Shown here piece by piece: positions 23,234 to 32,320 of a stretch of DNA of 64,000 nt. Source of the stretch: Pseudarthrobacter sp. ATCC 49987 (GTDB lineage Bacteria; Actinomycetota; Actinomycetes; Actinomycetales; Micrococcaceae); contig NZ_JAABNS010000001.1 of NCBI RefSeq assembly GCF_009928425.1, positions 1,364,001-1,428,000 on the forward strand, given 5' to 3'. Below the pieces are notes generated by a model. It saw nothing but the letters and a program-made list of their open reading frames with translations, made no database searches and had not been told where the DNA came from. Each line of letters starts with the position of its first letter. Positions within the stretch are counted from its first letter, which is position 1. Both the position numbers and the translations under genes were made by a program.

Positions 23234-23692
23234 TCAGGCTCCGGACGGGCTGTTCACCATGGAGAGGGCCGCCCGCTCCATGTAGTCCCACAGCGTCCCC
23301 TCATAGAGCGGCGGGAGCTCCAGGGAATCCACCGCGGCGCGCATGTGGTGCAGCCACCGCTCCTTCGCTTCGGGCGTGACACGGAAGGGCTGGTGCCGCA
23401 TCCGCAGCCGGGGGTGGCCGCGCTCCTCGCCGTACGTCGTCGGGCCGCCCCAATACTGCTCGAGGAACATCAGGAAGCGCCGCTTGGCCGGGCCCAGGTC
23501 CTCCTCCGGGTACATCGGGCGCAGCAGCGGATCCGTCGCCACGCCGTCGTAGAACACGTCGATGAGCTTCACGAACGTCTCATGGCCGCCCACGGCGTCG
23601 TAGAAGTTGTCTGTGTGCCCGGGCTGGGTGAACGGATCATTCTGCAGCAGCTGCTTGGGCTGGCGGGGGTCGCCGGCGAGGGGGATCGTCAT
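23234..23692 (-). CDS. glbO: Truncated haemoglobin (group II, GlbO)
   Basis: This 152-aa protein is a group II truncated globin: AVGGHETFVKLIDVFYDGVATDP (helices A-B), DLGPAKRRFLMFLEQYWGGPTTY (E helix and the WGGP signature), RHQPFRVTPEAKERWLHHMRAAVD (F helix with proximal His and the conserved Trp). It binds haem and reacts with O2, NO or H2O2. Both neighbours are on the same strand with close spacing. The start ATG fits the usual length. Confidence 0.95.
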   Translation of the reverse strand: MTIPLAGDPRQPKQLLQNDPFTQPGHTDNFYDAVGGHETFVKLIDVFYDGVATDPLLRPMYPEEDLGPAKRRFLMFLEQYWGGPTTYGEERGHPRLRMRHQPFRVTPEAKERWLHHMRAAVDSLELPPLYEGTLWDYMERAALSMVNSPSGA

Positions 23693-23696
23693 GGCT

Positions 23697-24356
23697 CTAT
23701 TCTCCGGCCTTCTGCTGGGATGCGTCGCCGGCGTCGTCCGCCGCCGGCGCGTCGGGCGGAACGTAGGTGCCCTGGGAGCGGTTGCCCACCCGCAGGATTT
23801 CGCCGTTGCGCAGGTACCAGATGGTGCCGTCCTCGGCCCGGACCCGGGTGATCCGGAGGTTCATCTGTTCCACCGTGCCCACCACCTCGGAGGTCTCGAT
23901 GATGTCACCGATGCCGTACTGGTCCTCGATGGTGATGAAGATGCCGGCCAGGAAGTCCCGGATCAGCTGCTGGGCGCCGAAGCCGATGGCGATACCGAGG
24001 ATTCCGACGCTGGTCAGGATCGGGGCCACGTCCACGTTCAGGTTCTTGAGCACGTAGACGCTGGTGAGGACGGCCACCAGGACACCCACGACGCTGCTGA
24101 GCAGCGCACCGATGGTGTTGGCCCGCTGGACCCGGCGTTCGTGGTCGAGGGCGCGGAAGGCGGGGGCCACCCAGCGGAAGTGCGGCTTCTTGAAGAACGT
24201 GCTGCCTGCGGCGACGCGTTTGGTGATGCCGGAGATCACGAAGGACGCCACCAGCCAGACGGCGACGCCGACCCCCAGGCTGATGAGGACACCCGGAAGG
24301 TTGATGGCGGAGATGTCCGGAGGGGTGATGGGTTCGGTGGTGGTGAGGCTGATCAT
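23697..24356 (-). CDS. MscS-family mechanosensitive channel
   Basis: This 219-aa membrane protein opens under membrane tension. After an N-terminal span (LISLGVGVAVWLVASFVI) come VVGVLVAVLTSVYVLKNLNV and the pore helix NVDVAPILTSVGILGIAIGFGAQQLIRDFLAGIFI, which carries the MscS TM3 Gly/Ala pattern. The following EDQYGIGDIIETSEVVGTVE begins the beta domain, but the protein then stops, making it a short form. The start ATG at 24,356 is chosen because upstream in-frame sequence is not coding-like. Confidence 0.92.
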   Translation of the reverse strand: MISLTTTEPITPPDISAINLPGVLISLGVGVAVWLVASFVISGITKRVAAGSTFFKKPHFRWVAPAFRALDHERRVQRANTIGALLSSVVGVLVAVLTSVYVLKNLNVDVAPILTSVGILGIAIGFGAQQLIRDFLAGIFITIEDQYGIGDIIETSEVVGTVEQMNLRITRVRAEDGTIWYLRNGEILRVGNRSQGTYVPPDAPAADDAGDASQQKAGE

Positions 24357-24473
24357 CGGCGGGGGAGTACTCCTTGTTGCTGCGCTCTGGTCTACTTCAA
24401 CAGTAGCGCCGCCGCGTGGCCCGGTGCGCATCCAGGGCGTCCCCGGCCGGGCCCGAGGGCCCGGCTGAGCTGC

Positions 24474-24959
24474 TCAGCCCGCCTGGCCCCCGACCACCAC
24501 GCTGGGTTCGTGGCGCACCGGGAAGTTGACGCTCCGGGCGATGAAGCAGACCCTGTTCGCGCCGGCGTGGAGCTCCTCCATGAGCTCCTCGGCCGCCGGC
24601 GCAGCCAGGGTCACTCGCGGCTTGAGCGTGACCGACTCGAACTGCCCGCTGCCGTCCCGGTTGGTCCGCATCAGCCCCTCGGCCCGGTCCTCGTACGCGG
24701 TGACCACCACACCGTGCTTCACGGCAACATGCAGGAAGGAGAGCATGTGGCACTGGGACAGGGCTGCCAGCAGCAGCTGTTCCGGGTTGTAGCGGTTCCG
24801 GTCGCCGTGGAAGGTCGGGTCCGCGGAGCCCCGCAGGACGGGCAGCCCGGGGATCTCGACGTCGTGGTCGCGTGAGTAGCCGCGGTACGACGCCGTCCCC
24901 TCGCCGAGGTTCCCGGTCCAGCGCACTGTCAGCGCGTAGCGGTGCTCATCGAGGCTCAT
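24474..24959 (-). CDS. OsmC-family peroxiredoxin
   Basis: This 161-aa OsmC-like protein detoxifies organic hydroperoxides. The two catalytic cysteines lie in LLAALSQCHMLSFLHVA and ANRVCFIARSVNFPV. The N-terminal RGYSRDHDVEIPGLP and the Arg-bearing beta strands are typical of the family. Its ATG overlaps the aminopeptidase stop as ATGA, so the two genes are likely co-transcribed. Confidence 0.93.
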   Translation of the reverse strand: MSLDEHRYALTVRWTGNLGEGTASYRGYSRDHDVEIPGLPVLRGSADPTFHGDRNRYNPEQLLLAALSQCHMLSFLHVAVKHGVVVTAYEDRAEGLMRTNRDGSGQFESVTLKPRVTLAAPAAEELMEELHAGANRVCFIARSVNFPVRHEPSVVVGGQAG

Positions 24960-27523
24960 GCGCCGACGTCGGCCTGGCGGGCGCGCAGCGCGCGGGCCAC
25001 GCCGTCGCGGTTCTCCAGCATCATCCGCCGCAGGGCCGTGCTGTCCGCCGGCAGTGAGGCCAGGAACGCGTCGGTCCGGTCCACGGTCGCCTGCGTGGTC
25101 AGCTGCGCCGGGTAGAGCCCGACGACGATCTGCTGGGCCAGCGCGTGGGTGCGGTCCTTGACGATGCCCGGGACGGCGTCGAAGTACTTCCCGGCGTACG
25201 GCTCCAGCAGGGACGAGTCCAGCACCCGGGTGAAGCCGCTGACGGCCGAGCCCTGGAGCGCGTTGGACAGCTCGCCCCTGACCACAATCGAGTCCCAGGC
25301 CGCGGCCTTGGCCTCGGGGGTGGGAATCGCGGCTGTGGCGAGGGCCGCCGCGTTCTGCCCCGTGGCGGTGTTGTCATGCGCCAGCTCGGCGTCGATCTTC
25401 TCCTGTCCGGCGCGGCCGCCGACAACGAGGGAGGTGAGCAGTTCCCAGCGCAGGTCCTGGTCCACGGTGAGGCCCTCCAGCGCCAGGCTGCCCTCCAGGA
25501 GGCCGGACACGGTGTCCAGCTGGGACGCGCTGCGGGCCAGCAGTGCATAGGACTTGACGAACTGCAGCTGCGCGTCGGAGCCGGCCGGGACGCCCGAGGC
25601 GAGGTCCCAGAGCCGGTCCGCGGCGGCAACTGCGGTGGCTTCCTTGTGTTCCGCGGCCACGTAGAAGTTCAGGGTGGTGGCCAGCTGGCGCAGCTGGACG
25701 AGGATGACCGAGGAATCGGATTCCTCGGCGATGTTGGCGAGGATCAGTTCCACATAGCCGCGGGCGGGGGTTTCGCCGTCGCGGGCCGCGTCCCAGGCCG
25801 AGCCCCAGACGAGGGTGCGGGGGAGGCTCTGGCTGAAGTCCTTGAGGTGCGCGGTGGCGGTGGCGAGGGACGTCGGGTCGAGACGGACCTTGGCGTAGGC
25901 GAGGTCGTCGTCGTTGAGCAGGATCAGGTCCGGCCGGGCGAGCCCGGCCAGCGCGGGCACCTCGGTGCGGCCGCCGTCGACGTCGAGCTCCTCGCGGTGG
26001 ACGCGTTCCAGCTTCCCGTCGCCGTTGAGGTTGTAGAAGCCGACGGCGAGCCGATGCGGGCGGAGGGTGGGCTGGCCCTCGGTGGCGGACTGCAGGATCG
26101 CGAAGGAGGAAATCGTCCCGTCGTCGCCCACGGACAGCTCGGGCTTGAGCGTGTTGACACCGGCGGTTTCCAGCCAGAGCCGGCCCCACTGGTCCAGGTC
26201 GCGGCCGCTGGCCTTTTCGAGTTCGGCCATCAGGTCGCTGAGCTCGGTGTTCTGCCACGCATGCTTGCGGAAGTACTCGCGGACACCGGCCATAAACTCC
26301 TCCGGACCCACCCAGGCGACGAGCTGGCGGAGCACCGAGGCGCCCTTGGCGTAGGTGATGCCGTCGAAGTTGACCTCGACGTCCTCCAGGTTGTTGATTT
26401 CGGCGAAGATCGGGTGGGTCGTGGGGAGCTGGTCCTGGCGGTAAGCCCAGGACTTTTCCACCGAGGCGAAAGTGGTCCAGGCGTGGTCGAACCTGGTGTT
26501 TTCCACTGCGGCCAGGTGGGACATGTACTCGGCAAAGGACTCGTTGAGCCAGAGGTCGTTCCACCAGCGCATCGTCACGAGGTCCCCGAACCACATGTGG
26601 GCGAGTTCGTGGAGCACGGTGATGGCGCGGCGCTCCACCTGGGCGTCGGTGACCTTGCTGCGGAAGACGTAGCCTTCCAGGATGGTCACGGCCCCGGCGT
26701 TTTCCATGGCCCCGGCGTTGAACTCCGGCACAAAGAGCTGGTCGTACTTCTCGAACGGGTACGGGCAGCCGAACTGTGCCTCGAAGAACTCGAAGCCCTG
26801 GCGGGTGAGGTCGAAGATGTTGTCCGCGTCGAGGTACTGCATGAGGGACTTGCGGGCGAAGACTCCCAGCGGTGTGACCTTCCCGTCGGCGGAGACCACC
26901 TCGCTGCGGACCGACTGGTAGGGCCCGGCGATCAGGGCCGTGACGTAGGAGGAGAGCCGCGGCGTGGGGGAGAACTCCCAGACGGAGCGGGCGCCGCCGT
27001 CGGTGCCGGGGATGGTCTCGACCGGCACGGGTGTGGGGGAGTTGGAAATGAGATCCCAGTGCGAGGGGGCGATCACCGTGAACGTGAAGGTGGCCTTGAG
27101 GTCGGGCTGTTCAAACACGGCGAACATCCGCCGGGAATCCGGAACCTCGAACTGGGTGTAGAGGTAGACCTCGTGGTCCACCGGGTCCACGAAGCGGTGC
27201 AGCCCTTCGCCGGTGTTCATGTATGGGGCCTCGGCGACGACCAGCAGCTCGTTTTCCGCCGCCAGATCCGGCAGCTGGATGCGGACGCCGTCGGAGACCT
27301 CTGCCGGATCAAGGTCAACACCGTTCAGGGTGACGCTCTGCACGGTGTCGGTGACGGCGTCGATGAACGTCGAGGACCCCGGCCTCGCCGTGAACTTCAC
27401 GGCGGTGGTGGTGCCGAAGACTTTCTCACCGCGGGTCAGGTCGAGCTCGACCTCGTAGGAGTCGACGGCGATCAGTTCGGCGCGCTCGCGTGCCTCGGCG
27501 CGCGTCAGGTTCATTCCGGGCAA
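24956..27523 (-). CDS. pepN: Aminopeptidase N (M1 family)
   Basis: This 855-aa zinc aminopeptidase shows the GAMEN exopeptidase motif and the HELAHMWFGD zinc site (HEXXH) with the second Glu ligand in NESFAEYMS downstream. The 450-residue C-terminal part (ERAP1-like) begins with ASGRDLDQWGRLWLETAG. It trims N-terminal amino acids from peptides in the cytosol. The first start is TTG, seven bases after GGAGG; the next, ATG at 27,514, is also possible. Preceded by its own promoter region facing the divergent DUF1648-type gene. Confidence 0.95.
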   Translation of the reverse strand: MPGMNLTRAEARERAELIAVDSYEVELDLTRGEKVFGTTTAVKFTARPGSSTFIDAVTDTVQSVTLNGVDLDPAEVSDGVRIQLPDLAAENELLVVAEAPYMNTGEGLHRFVDPVDHEVYLYTQFEVPDSRRMFAVFEQPDLKATFTFTVIAPSHWDLISNSPTPVPVETIPGTDGGARSVWEFSPTPRLSSYVTALIAGPYQSVRSEVVSADGKVTPLGVFARKSLMQYLDADNIFDLTRQGFEFFEAQFGCPYPFEKYDQLFVPEFNAGAMENAGAVTILEGYVFRSKVTDAQVERRAITVLHELAHMWFGDLVTMRWWNDLWLNESFAEYMSHLAAVENTRFDHAWTTFASVEKSWAYRQDQLPTTHPIFAEINNLEDVEVNFDGITYAKGASVLRQLVAWVGPEEFMAGVREYFRKHAWQNTELSDLMAELEKASGRDLDQWGRLWLETAGVNTLKPELSVGDDGTISSFAILQSATEGQPTLRPHRLAVGFYNLNGDGKLERVHREELDVDGGRTEVPALAGLARPDLILLNDDDLAYAKVRLDPTSLATATAHLKDFSQSLPRTLVWGSAWDAARDGETPARGYVELILANIAEESDSSVILVQLRQLATTLNFYVAAEHKEATAVAAADRLWDLASGVPAGSDAQLQFVKSYALLARSASQLDTVSGLLEGSLALEGLTVDQDLRWELLTSLVVGGRAGQEKIDAELAHDNTATGQNAAALATAAIPTPEAKAAAWDSIVVRGELSNALQGSAVSGFTRVLDSSLLEPYAGKYFDAVPGIVKDRTHALAQQIVVGLYPAQLTTQATVDRTDAFLASLPADSTALRRMMLENRDGVARALRARQADVGA

Positions 27524-27662
27524 AGTGGGGCCTCCAGGGATGCTGTGGGGTTGGGAGAACTCGGTACTGTGAAATTATTCTTTCACTTCTGCGGCACTTG
27601 GCAAGTTGCCTGGGTCACACCAACATACCGAAGGCCGAATCTCCGGGGGTAGCGTTGGGGAT

Positions 27663-28664
27663 ATGGGAAAGTTTCGGGATTCCGTCGACGCCAGGGCGCT
27701 GCGCTTCGCCGTGGGGTTCCCGCTGATGCTTGCAGCGGCGTTTGTGGTGTGCGCGTTCCTCATCCGCCCCGACCTGCCCGAGCCGCTGGCGGTCCGCTGG
27801 GCGGAGGGCGCCGCCGCGGACTTTGCGCCGTTCGGGGCCGTGGTCGGAGTCGGGGCGGCCATGATCGTGCTGCTCGGCGGTGCCGTGCTGGTGCAGGCGG
27901 TGCCGCTGTCCCGTCCGGCCGTGATGCGCCGGATCATGATGGGTGCCGGGCTTTTCGTCAGCCTGTTCATCACCACCGTCCTGGCCGCTGTGCTGGTCGG
28001 ACAGCTCGGACTCGGCAACGCGCGCCAGGCCCAGGTGGACGTCGCCGTGCTCGCCATGGGCAGCGGCGCCGCCCTGGGCCTGGGCGTTGTGATGGGCTTC
28101 GTCTTCAAGGCTGACGAACGCTGGTCGGCCGAGGACGACCGGGCCATCGCGGAAGCCCTGGCCCGCGAGCTCGATCCCGAGCTGGCCCGTGATTCGGTGA
28201 GCCTGTGGGTCCATGCCCGCAGCTCGGTCTTCGTGATGCTCGGGATCGCCACCCTGCTTCCCGCCGCGCTCCTCACCATCGCCGTGCCCTGGCTGGCTGC
28301 CTTCCTGGTCGCCCTGGCCCTGCTGGCCGCCGCGTGCCTTTTCGCCCGTATCCGGGTGGACCGCAGCGGCCTGCGGGTCTTCGCCGCCGGGTTCGTGCGG
28401 GTGATGGACGTGCCGGCCGCGGCCATCGAGTCGGCGACGCCGAAGGAGATCAGGGCGGCCGACTACGGCGGCTGGGGCTACCGCAGCCACGGCACCACGA
28501 CGGCGCTGCTGGTCAGCAGCGGACCGGCAGTCGTCGTCGGCCGTTCCGACGGGCGGACCCTGACCGTCAGCGGCGGGAGTGCCACGACGGCGGACAACGT
28601 CGCTGAGGTGATCTCGCGGGTGGCGGCACGGGCGCACCGCACCGGGGGCGCCGCCGGTTTGTGA
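27663..28664 (+). CDS. Membrane protein with DUF1648-type N-terminus
   Basis: This 333-aa protein has hydrophobic segments near residues 12-30, 55-75, 90-110, 125-145 and 190-235. The N-terminus RFAVGFPLMLAAAFVVCAFLI followed by LPEPLAVRWAEGAAADF is the DUF1648/SdpI-like signature. The soluble C-terminal region (DRSGLRVFAAGFVRVMDVPA; GRSDGRTLTVSGG) is like a PH-type domain. The role is unknown, and a part in regulating a transcription factor or in immunity to self-killing toxins is known for some SdpI relatives only. Confidence 0.82.
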   Translation: MGKFRDSVDARALRFAVGFPLMLAAAFVVCAFLIRPDLPEPLAVRWAEGAAADFAPFGAVVGVGAAMIVLLGGAVLVQAVPLSRPAVMRRIMMGAGLFVSLFITTVLAAVLVGQLGLGNARQAQVDVAVLAMGSGAALGLGVVMGFVFKADERWSAEDDRAIAEALARELDPELARDSVSLWVHARSSVFVMLGIATLLPAALLTIAVPWLAAFLVALALLAAACLFARIRVDRSGLRVFAAGFVRVMDVPAAAIESATPKEIRAADYGGWGYRSHGTTTALLVSSGPAVVVGRSDGRTLTVSGGSATTADNVAEVISRVAARAHRTGGAAGL

Positions 28665-28783
28665 AGTCCGGCCGGCAGCCGGACAGCCCCGCCGCCCGGT
28701 GCCCTAGTAGGCTGGGAACAGCCTCCAAACCGCACCCGCAGCCCACGTGACTTCACTGATCTGCCCAACTGAACGGATACGCC

Positions 28784-29275
28784 GTGACCCCCTTTGACCT
28801 CCCGCGCGTGCACATTGCCACCGACCACGCCGGCATGGAACTCAGCGCGCACCTCGTCAGCCACCTCAGCGCCAAAGGCTACGAGGTTCTCAACCACGGC
28901 CCCAAGGTCTATGACGCCCTGGATGACTACCCCTCCTTCTGCATCAATGCCGCGCTCGCGGTGGTCGCGGACCAGGAGGCCGGCACCAACGCCCTCGGGA
29001 TCGTGCTGGGCGGCTCCGGCAACGGCGAGCAGATTGCCGCCAACAAGGTCAAGGGCGTCCGCGCCGCCCTGGCCTGGAACCTGTCCACGGCGAAGCTGGC
29101 GCGCGATCACAACGACGCCAACGTGGTCGCCGTCGGTGGCCGGCAGCACAGCGTTGAGGAGGCCACGGAAATCATTGAGGCGTTCCTGGCCGAACCTTTC
29201 AGCAACGACGAGCGCCACGTCCGCCGGATCGGCAAGATCGCCACCTATGAGCGCACCGGCGAGGTCGTCGCCTAG
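28784..29275 (+). CDS. rpiB: Ribose-5-phosphate isomerase B
   Basis: This 163-aa enzyme interconverts ribulose-5-phosphate and ribose-5-phosphate in the pentose phosphate pathway. RpiB marks: HIATDHAGMEL, AALAVVADQEAGTNALGIVLGGSGNGEQIAANKVKGVRAAL and LARDHNDANVVAVGGRQHS, the last containing the catalytic region seen in RpiB/LacAB. The start GTG follows a probable promoter at 28,703 (-10 TAGGCT). Its stop overlaps the next gene start (TAGTG), so the glycosylase is translationally coupled. Confidence 0.95.
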   Translation: MTPFDLPRVHIATDHAGMELSAHLVSHLSAKGYEVLNHGPKVYDALDDYPSFCINAALAVVADQEAGTNALGIVLGGSGNGEQIAANKVKGVRAALAWNLSTAKLARDHNDANVVAVGGRQHSVEEATEIIEAFLAEPFSNDERHVRRIGKIATYERTGEVVA

Positions 29276-30207
29276 TGCCGGAAGGGCATTCCGTCCACCG
29301 GCTGGCCCGCCAGTTCGGGGACGTCTTTATCGGGGAGCGGCTCGCGGTGTCGAGTCCGCAGCGGCGCTTCGTCCAGGGTGCGGCGCTGCTGGACGGCCAC
29401 ACCCTCACCGGCTCCACCGCGCACGGGAAGCACCTCTTCCTGGAGTTCGAGCACGGGCTGCTGCTGCACGTCCACCTCGGCCTCTATGGCGCGTGGGACT
29501 TCGGCGGCGACGCCGGCTTCCGGGGCGCGTCCAGTATCGGCGCGCCGCGGAAAGTGGGGGAGCGGGAGGTTTACGACGACGGCGCAACGGCCGGGCCGGC
29601 CCGGTACGAGGGCCCGCCCGCGCCGGTCGGTGCAGTCCGTGTCCGGCTCGCCAGCGCCCATGGCTGGGCCGACCTCCGCGGCGCCACCACCTGCGCGGCG
29701 ATCACGGAGGAAGAGGCCGCGGCCGTGCTGGCGCGTCTGGGTCCCGACCCGCTGCGGAACCTGCCCGGCGACCGGGACTCCTTCGTGACCGGGACCCTGG
29801 CCAGGCGCACGCCGCTCGCGGCCCCGCTGATGGACCAGAAGGTCATTGCCGGCGTCGGCAACGTCTAGCGCGCCGAACTGCTGTTCCGGCGGGGCCTGGA
29901 CCCCTGGCTGCCGGGCAATGCGCTCGCCGCGGATGCGGCCCGGCAGCTCTGGGACGACACCGTTGCGGTGATGTCCGACGAGGTCCGCGACGGCCGGATT
30001 ATCACAACGCCCCCGCAGTACTGGAGCGGGCCCGCCGGCGGCGCCCTGCTGAGGGTCGGAACACGTGACGGACTGCCGGCCCCGGAGGAGTCCCATTTCG
30101 TCTACCGGCGGCAGGGGCTCGATTGCCGTGACTGCGGAACGCCGGTGGCATTGACCGATCTCGGCGCCCGCAAGCTCTACTGGCGCCCCGGCTGCCAGGC
30201 ACCCTGA
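29275..30207 (+). pseudogene. Nei/Fpg-type DNA glycosylase, broken by an internal TAG
   Basis: The frame starts with GTG-CCG-GAA (Pro2 and Glu3 are the catalytic N-terminus of the family: PEGHSVHRLA). It reads normally to GVGNV then hits TAG at 29,866-29,868, where relatives have Tyr (GVGNVYRAELLF). The same frame continues AELLFRRGLDPWLPG to the end at 30,207. The C-terminal zinc finger has CRDCG but then YWRPGC, where the first Cys of the second pair is Arg (CGC for TGC). Full length would be 310 aa. The nonsense codon removes the helix-two-turn-helix and zinc finger, so DNA lesion binding is lost unless TAG is read through. Confidence 0.85.
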
Positions 30208-30234
30208 ATCCCGAGGCACGCCGTCGACCCCGCG

Positions 30235-30292
30235 TCGACTGCTCCACAACTGCCCTTTTGAACCGCGAGAAGGGCAACTGCGGAGCAGTCGA
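30235..30292. repeat. Long imperfect inverted repeat between convergent genes
   Basis: Two 23-base arms (30,235-30,257 and 30,270-30,292) match at 20 positions when one is inverted, around a 12-base loop TTGAACCGCGAG. It sits between the glycosylase and the terminator preceding tRNA-Gly on the opposite strand. A related but unlinked palindrome lies at 48,678. Confidence 0.85.
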
Positions 30293-30303
30293 TGGGGGTG
30301 GAC

Positions 30304-30337
30304 ACGAAAAAGCCCCTCCGGAGAGGGGCTTTTTCGT
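30304..30337. terminator. Bidirectional intrinsic terminator
   Basis: A 15-bp perfect stem (ACGAAAAAGCCCCTC / GAGGGGCTTTTTCGT) with a CGGA loop and A/T runs on both flanks. It serves the glycosylase and tRNA-Gly transcripts from opposite sides. Confidence 0.93.
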
Positions 30338-30347
30338 CATATTTCGG

Positions 30348-30418
30348 AGGGGACGACGGGAATCGAACCCGCGTAATCAGTTTGGAAGACTGAGGCTTTA
30401 CCATTAAGCTACGTCCCC
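30348..30418 (-). tRNA. tRNA-Gly(TCC)
   Basis: The minus strand reads acceptor GGGGACG, D arm GCTT...AAGC, anticodon arm TCAGT-CTTCCAA-ACTGA (anticodon TCC), T arm with GTTCGATTC and acceptor CGTCCCC, discriminator T. No CCA encoded. A leftward terminator lies immediately downstream. Confidence 0.93.
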
Positions 30419-30551
30419 GGGAATTTGCAGGAACCATCCAGCAAAACTTCCGGGCGGCTGTTGAAGCCGGATACAACTAAACCTAATTCAGGGCCCCGGT
30501 GTCAAATGTGCAAACCGGCACAATTTGACCGTAGACTGTTCTGTGCACTTA

Positions 30552-30626
30552 CGGGGTGTAGCTCAGCTTGGCTAGAGCGCCTGCTTTGGGAGCAGGAAGT
30601 CGCAGGTTCAAATCCTGTCACCCCGA
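30552..30626 (+). tRNA. tRNA-Pro(TGG)
   Basis: Acceptor CGGGGTG/CACCCCG, D arm CTC...GAG, anticodon arm CCTGC-TTTGGGA-GCAGG (anticodon TGG), T arm with GTTCAAATC. Discriminator A and no encoded CCA. A -10-like TAGACT is 15 bases upstream. The gene is just before trigger factor. Confidence 0.93.
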
Positions 30627-30694
30627 CTCTGCAGGTACTGCCAGACCCTTGGCGGTGCAGAACCCCACCCCCTAAAACCAGGAGTACTTAGACT

Positions 30695-32101
30695 GTGAAG
30701 AGCGCTGTCGAGAACCTCACCCCCACGCGGGTCAAGCTCAATGTTGAGGTCCCCTTTGAGGAATTGAAGCCCAGCATCGCAGAGGCATACAAGACTGTTG
30801 CTTCGCAGATCCAGGTTCCCGGTTTCCGCAAGGGCAAGGTCCCCTCCAAGCTCATTGACCAGCGCGTTGGCCGCGGCTACGTGCTGGAAACTGCCATCAA
30901 CGACGGCCTCAACGGCTGGTACCAGGCAGCAGTTCAGGAAACCGGCATCCGCCCGCTGAGCCGTCCCGAGGTCGAGATCACCGAGGTCCCGGACCCGTCC
31001 GCCACCGACGGCGAACTCAAGTTCCACGCCGAGGTTGACGTCCGCCCCGAGATCGAACTGCCCGACTACGCCGGCATCAAGGTTGAGGTTGCCGCTGCTG
31101 AGTCCACCGACGCCGACGTCGACAAGGCCCTGGACGAACTCCGCGGCCGCTTCGGCACGCTGAAGTCCGTGGACCGCCCGACCGCCGACAAGGACTTCCT
31201 GACCATTGACATCACCGCCTCCATTGACGGCGCCGAGGTTGATTCCGCCGCTGGACTGTCCTACCAGGTCGGCGCCGGCACCATGCTCGAAGGCCTCGAC
31301 GAGGCCGTGACCGGCCTCAGCGCCGACGAAGACGCCATCTTCGACACCACCCTTGTGGGCGGCGAGCACGCCGGCGAGTCCGCCCAGGTCAAGGTTGTCG
31401 TCAAGTCCGTCAAGGAGCGCGAGCTTCCCGAAGCTGACGATGACTTCGCCCAGCTGGCCTCCGAATTCGACACGCTGGCCGAGCTCCGCGAGGACCTCGC
31501 CAAGCAGGCCGCGGAGTCCAAGGTTGTTGAGCAGGGCGTCGAAGCCCGCGACAAGGTCCTCGACAAGCTCGTCGAGCTGGTAGCCGTTCCCGTCCCGGAC
31601 TCCGTTGTCGAAGAGCAGCTCGAGCAGCACTTCAACGCCGAGAACGCGCACGGCGAAGGTGAGCACGACACCGAGGAGCACCGCGCCGAGGTCAAGGCCA
31701 ACACCGAGCGCGCCTTCCAGAACGAGATCATCCTTGACGCCATCGCCGAAAAGGAAGAAGTCAATGTCAGCCAGAACGAGCTGATCGACTACATCGTCAC
31801 CACTGCCGGCCAGTACGGCATGGACCCGAACCAGTTCGCCCAGATCATCGATCAGAGCGGCCAGGTCCCGATGATGGTCTCCGAGGTCCGCCGCCGCAAG
31901 GCCCTGGCCGTTGTGCTGGGCCAGGCCGAGGTCACCGACACCGAGGGCAACAAGGTTGACCTCAGCGACTTCGTCCGCCCCGGCGGCGAAGAGGCATCTG
32001 TTGAGGCCGACGTCGAGGCTGACGTCGAGGACGCCGCTTCCGAAGAGGCAGCAGCACCCGAGACCGCCAAGAACGATGACCCGGCAGCAGTGAAGTTCTA
32101 A
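30695..32101 (+). CDS. tig: Trigger factor
   Basis: This 468-aa ribosome-associated chaperone has an N-terminal ribosome-binding domain ([38 protein letters not shown] with the ribosome-docking GFRKGK), a PPIase-like middle ([14 protein letters not shown] ... [13 protein letters not shown]) and C-terminal chaperone arms. The last 50 residues are acidic ([18 protein letters not shown]). GTG start with AGGAG upstream. It precedes the clpP-clpX cluster as in most bacteria. Confidence 0.96.
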   Translation: MKSAVENLTPTRVKLNVEVPFEELKPSIAEAYKTVASQIQVPGFRKGKVPSKLIDQRVGRGYVLETAINDGLNGWYQAAVQETGIRPLSRPEVEITEVPDPSATDGELKFHAEVDVRPEIELPDYAGIKVEVAAAESTDADVDKALDELRGRFGTLKSVDRPTADKDFLTIDITASIDGAEVDSAAGLSYQVGAGTMLEGLDEAVTGLSADEDAIFDTTLVGGEHAGESAQVKVVVKSVKERELPEADDDFAQLASEFDTLAELREDLAKQAAESKVVEQGVEARDKVLDKLVELVAVPVPDSVVEEQLEQHFNAENAHGEGEHDTEEHRAEVKANTERAFQNEIILDAIAEKEEVNVSQNELIDYIVTTAGQYGMDPNQFAQIIDQSGQVPMMVSEVRRRKALAVVLGQAEVTDTEGNKVDLSDFVRPGGEEASVEADVEADVEDAASEEAAAPETAKNDDPAAVKF

Positions 32102-32126
32102 CACTCCTGTTCGAGTAGTAATTCCG

Positions 32127-32165
32127 CCGCACCCCCGGATCTTTGATCCGGGGGTGCGGCTTTTT
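32127..32165 (+). terminator. Terminator after trigger factor
   Basis: A 15-bp perfect stem (CCGCACCCCCGGATC / GATCCGGGGGTGCGG) with a TTT loop, followed by CTTTTT. An intrinsic terminator. Confidence 0.95.
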
Positions 32166-32320
32166 AAGCCCGTGATGAACCCGCCCGGGCAATCGTGCGC
32201 CGTCAGCGAACAGCCCCGCGCCTGAGCACAAAGCAGCCGGGAAAACCGTTAGTGTCCATGTAGGAAAGTTCAGTGATGTCGTCCAGTGGCGTCACCGTCG
32301 CCAGCGAGAGGTAAGTACAT

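Noticed and set aside
25145..27652. Long plus-strand frame across the aminopeptidase gene
   Set aside because: Antisense shadow of pepN; the real gene has the HEXXH and GAMEN motifs and a ribosome site.
32230..32320. ClgR operator before clpP1
   Set aside because: A TCGC-CA-GCGA palindrome exists, but the spacing differs from the known CGC-N5-GCG ClgR site, so I do not call it.
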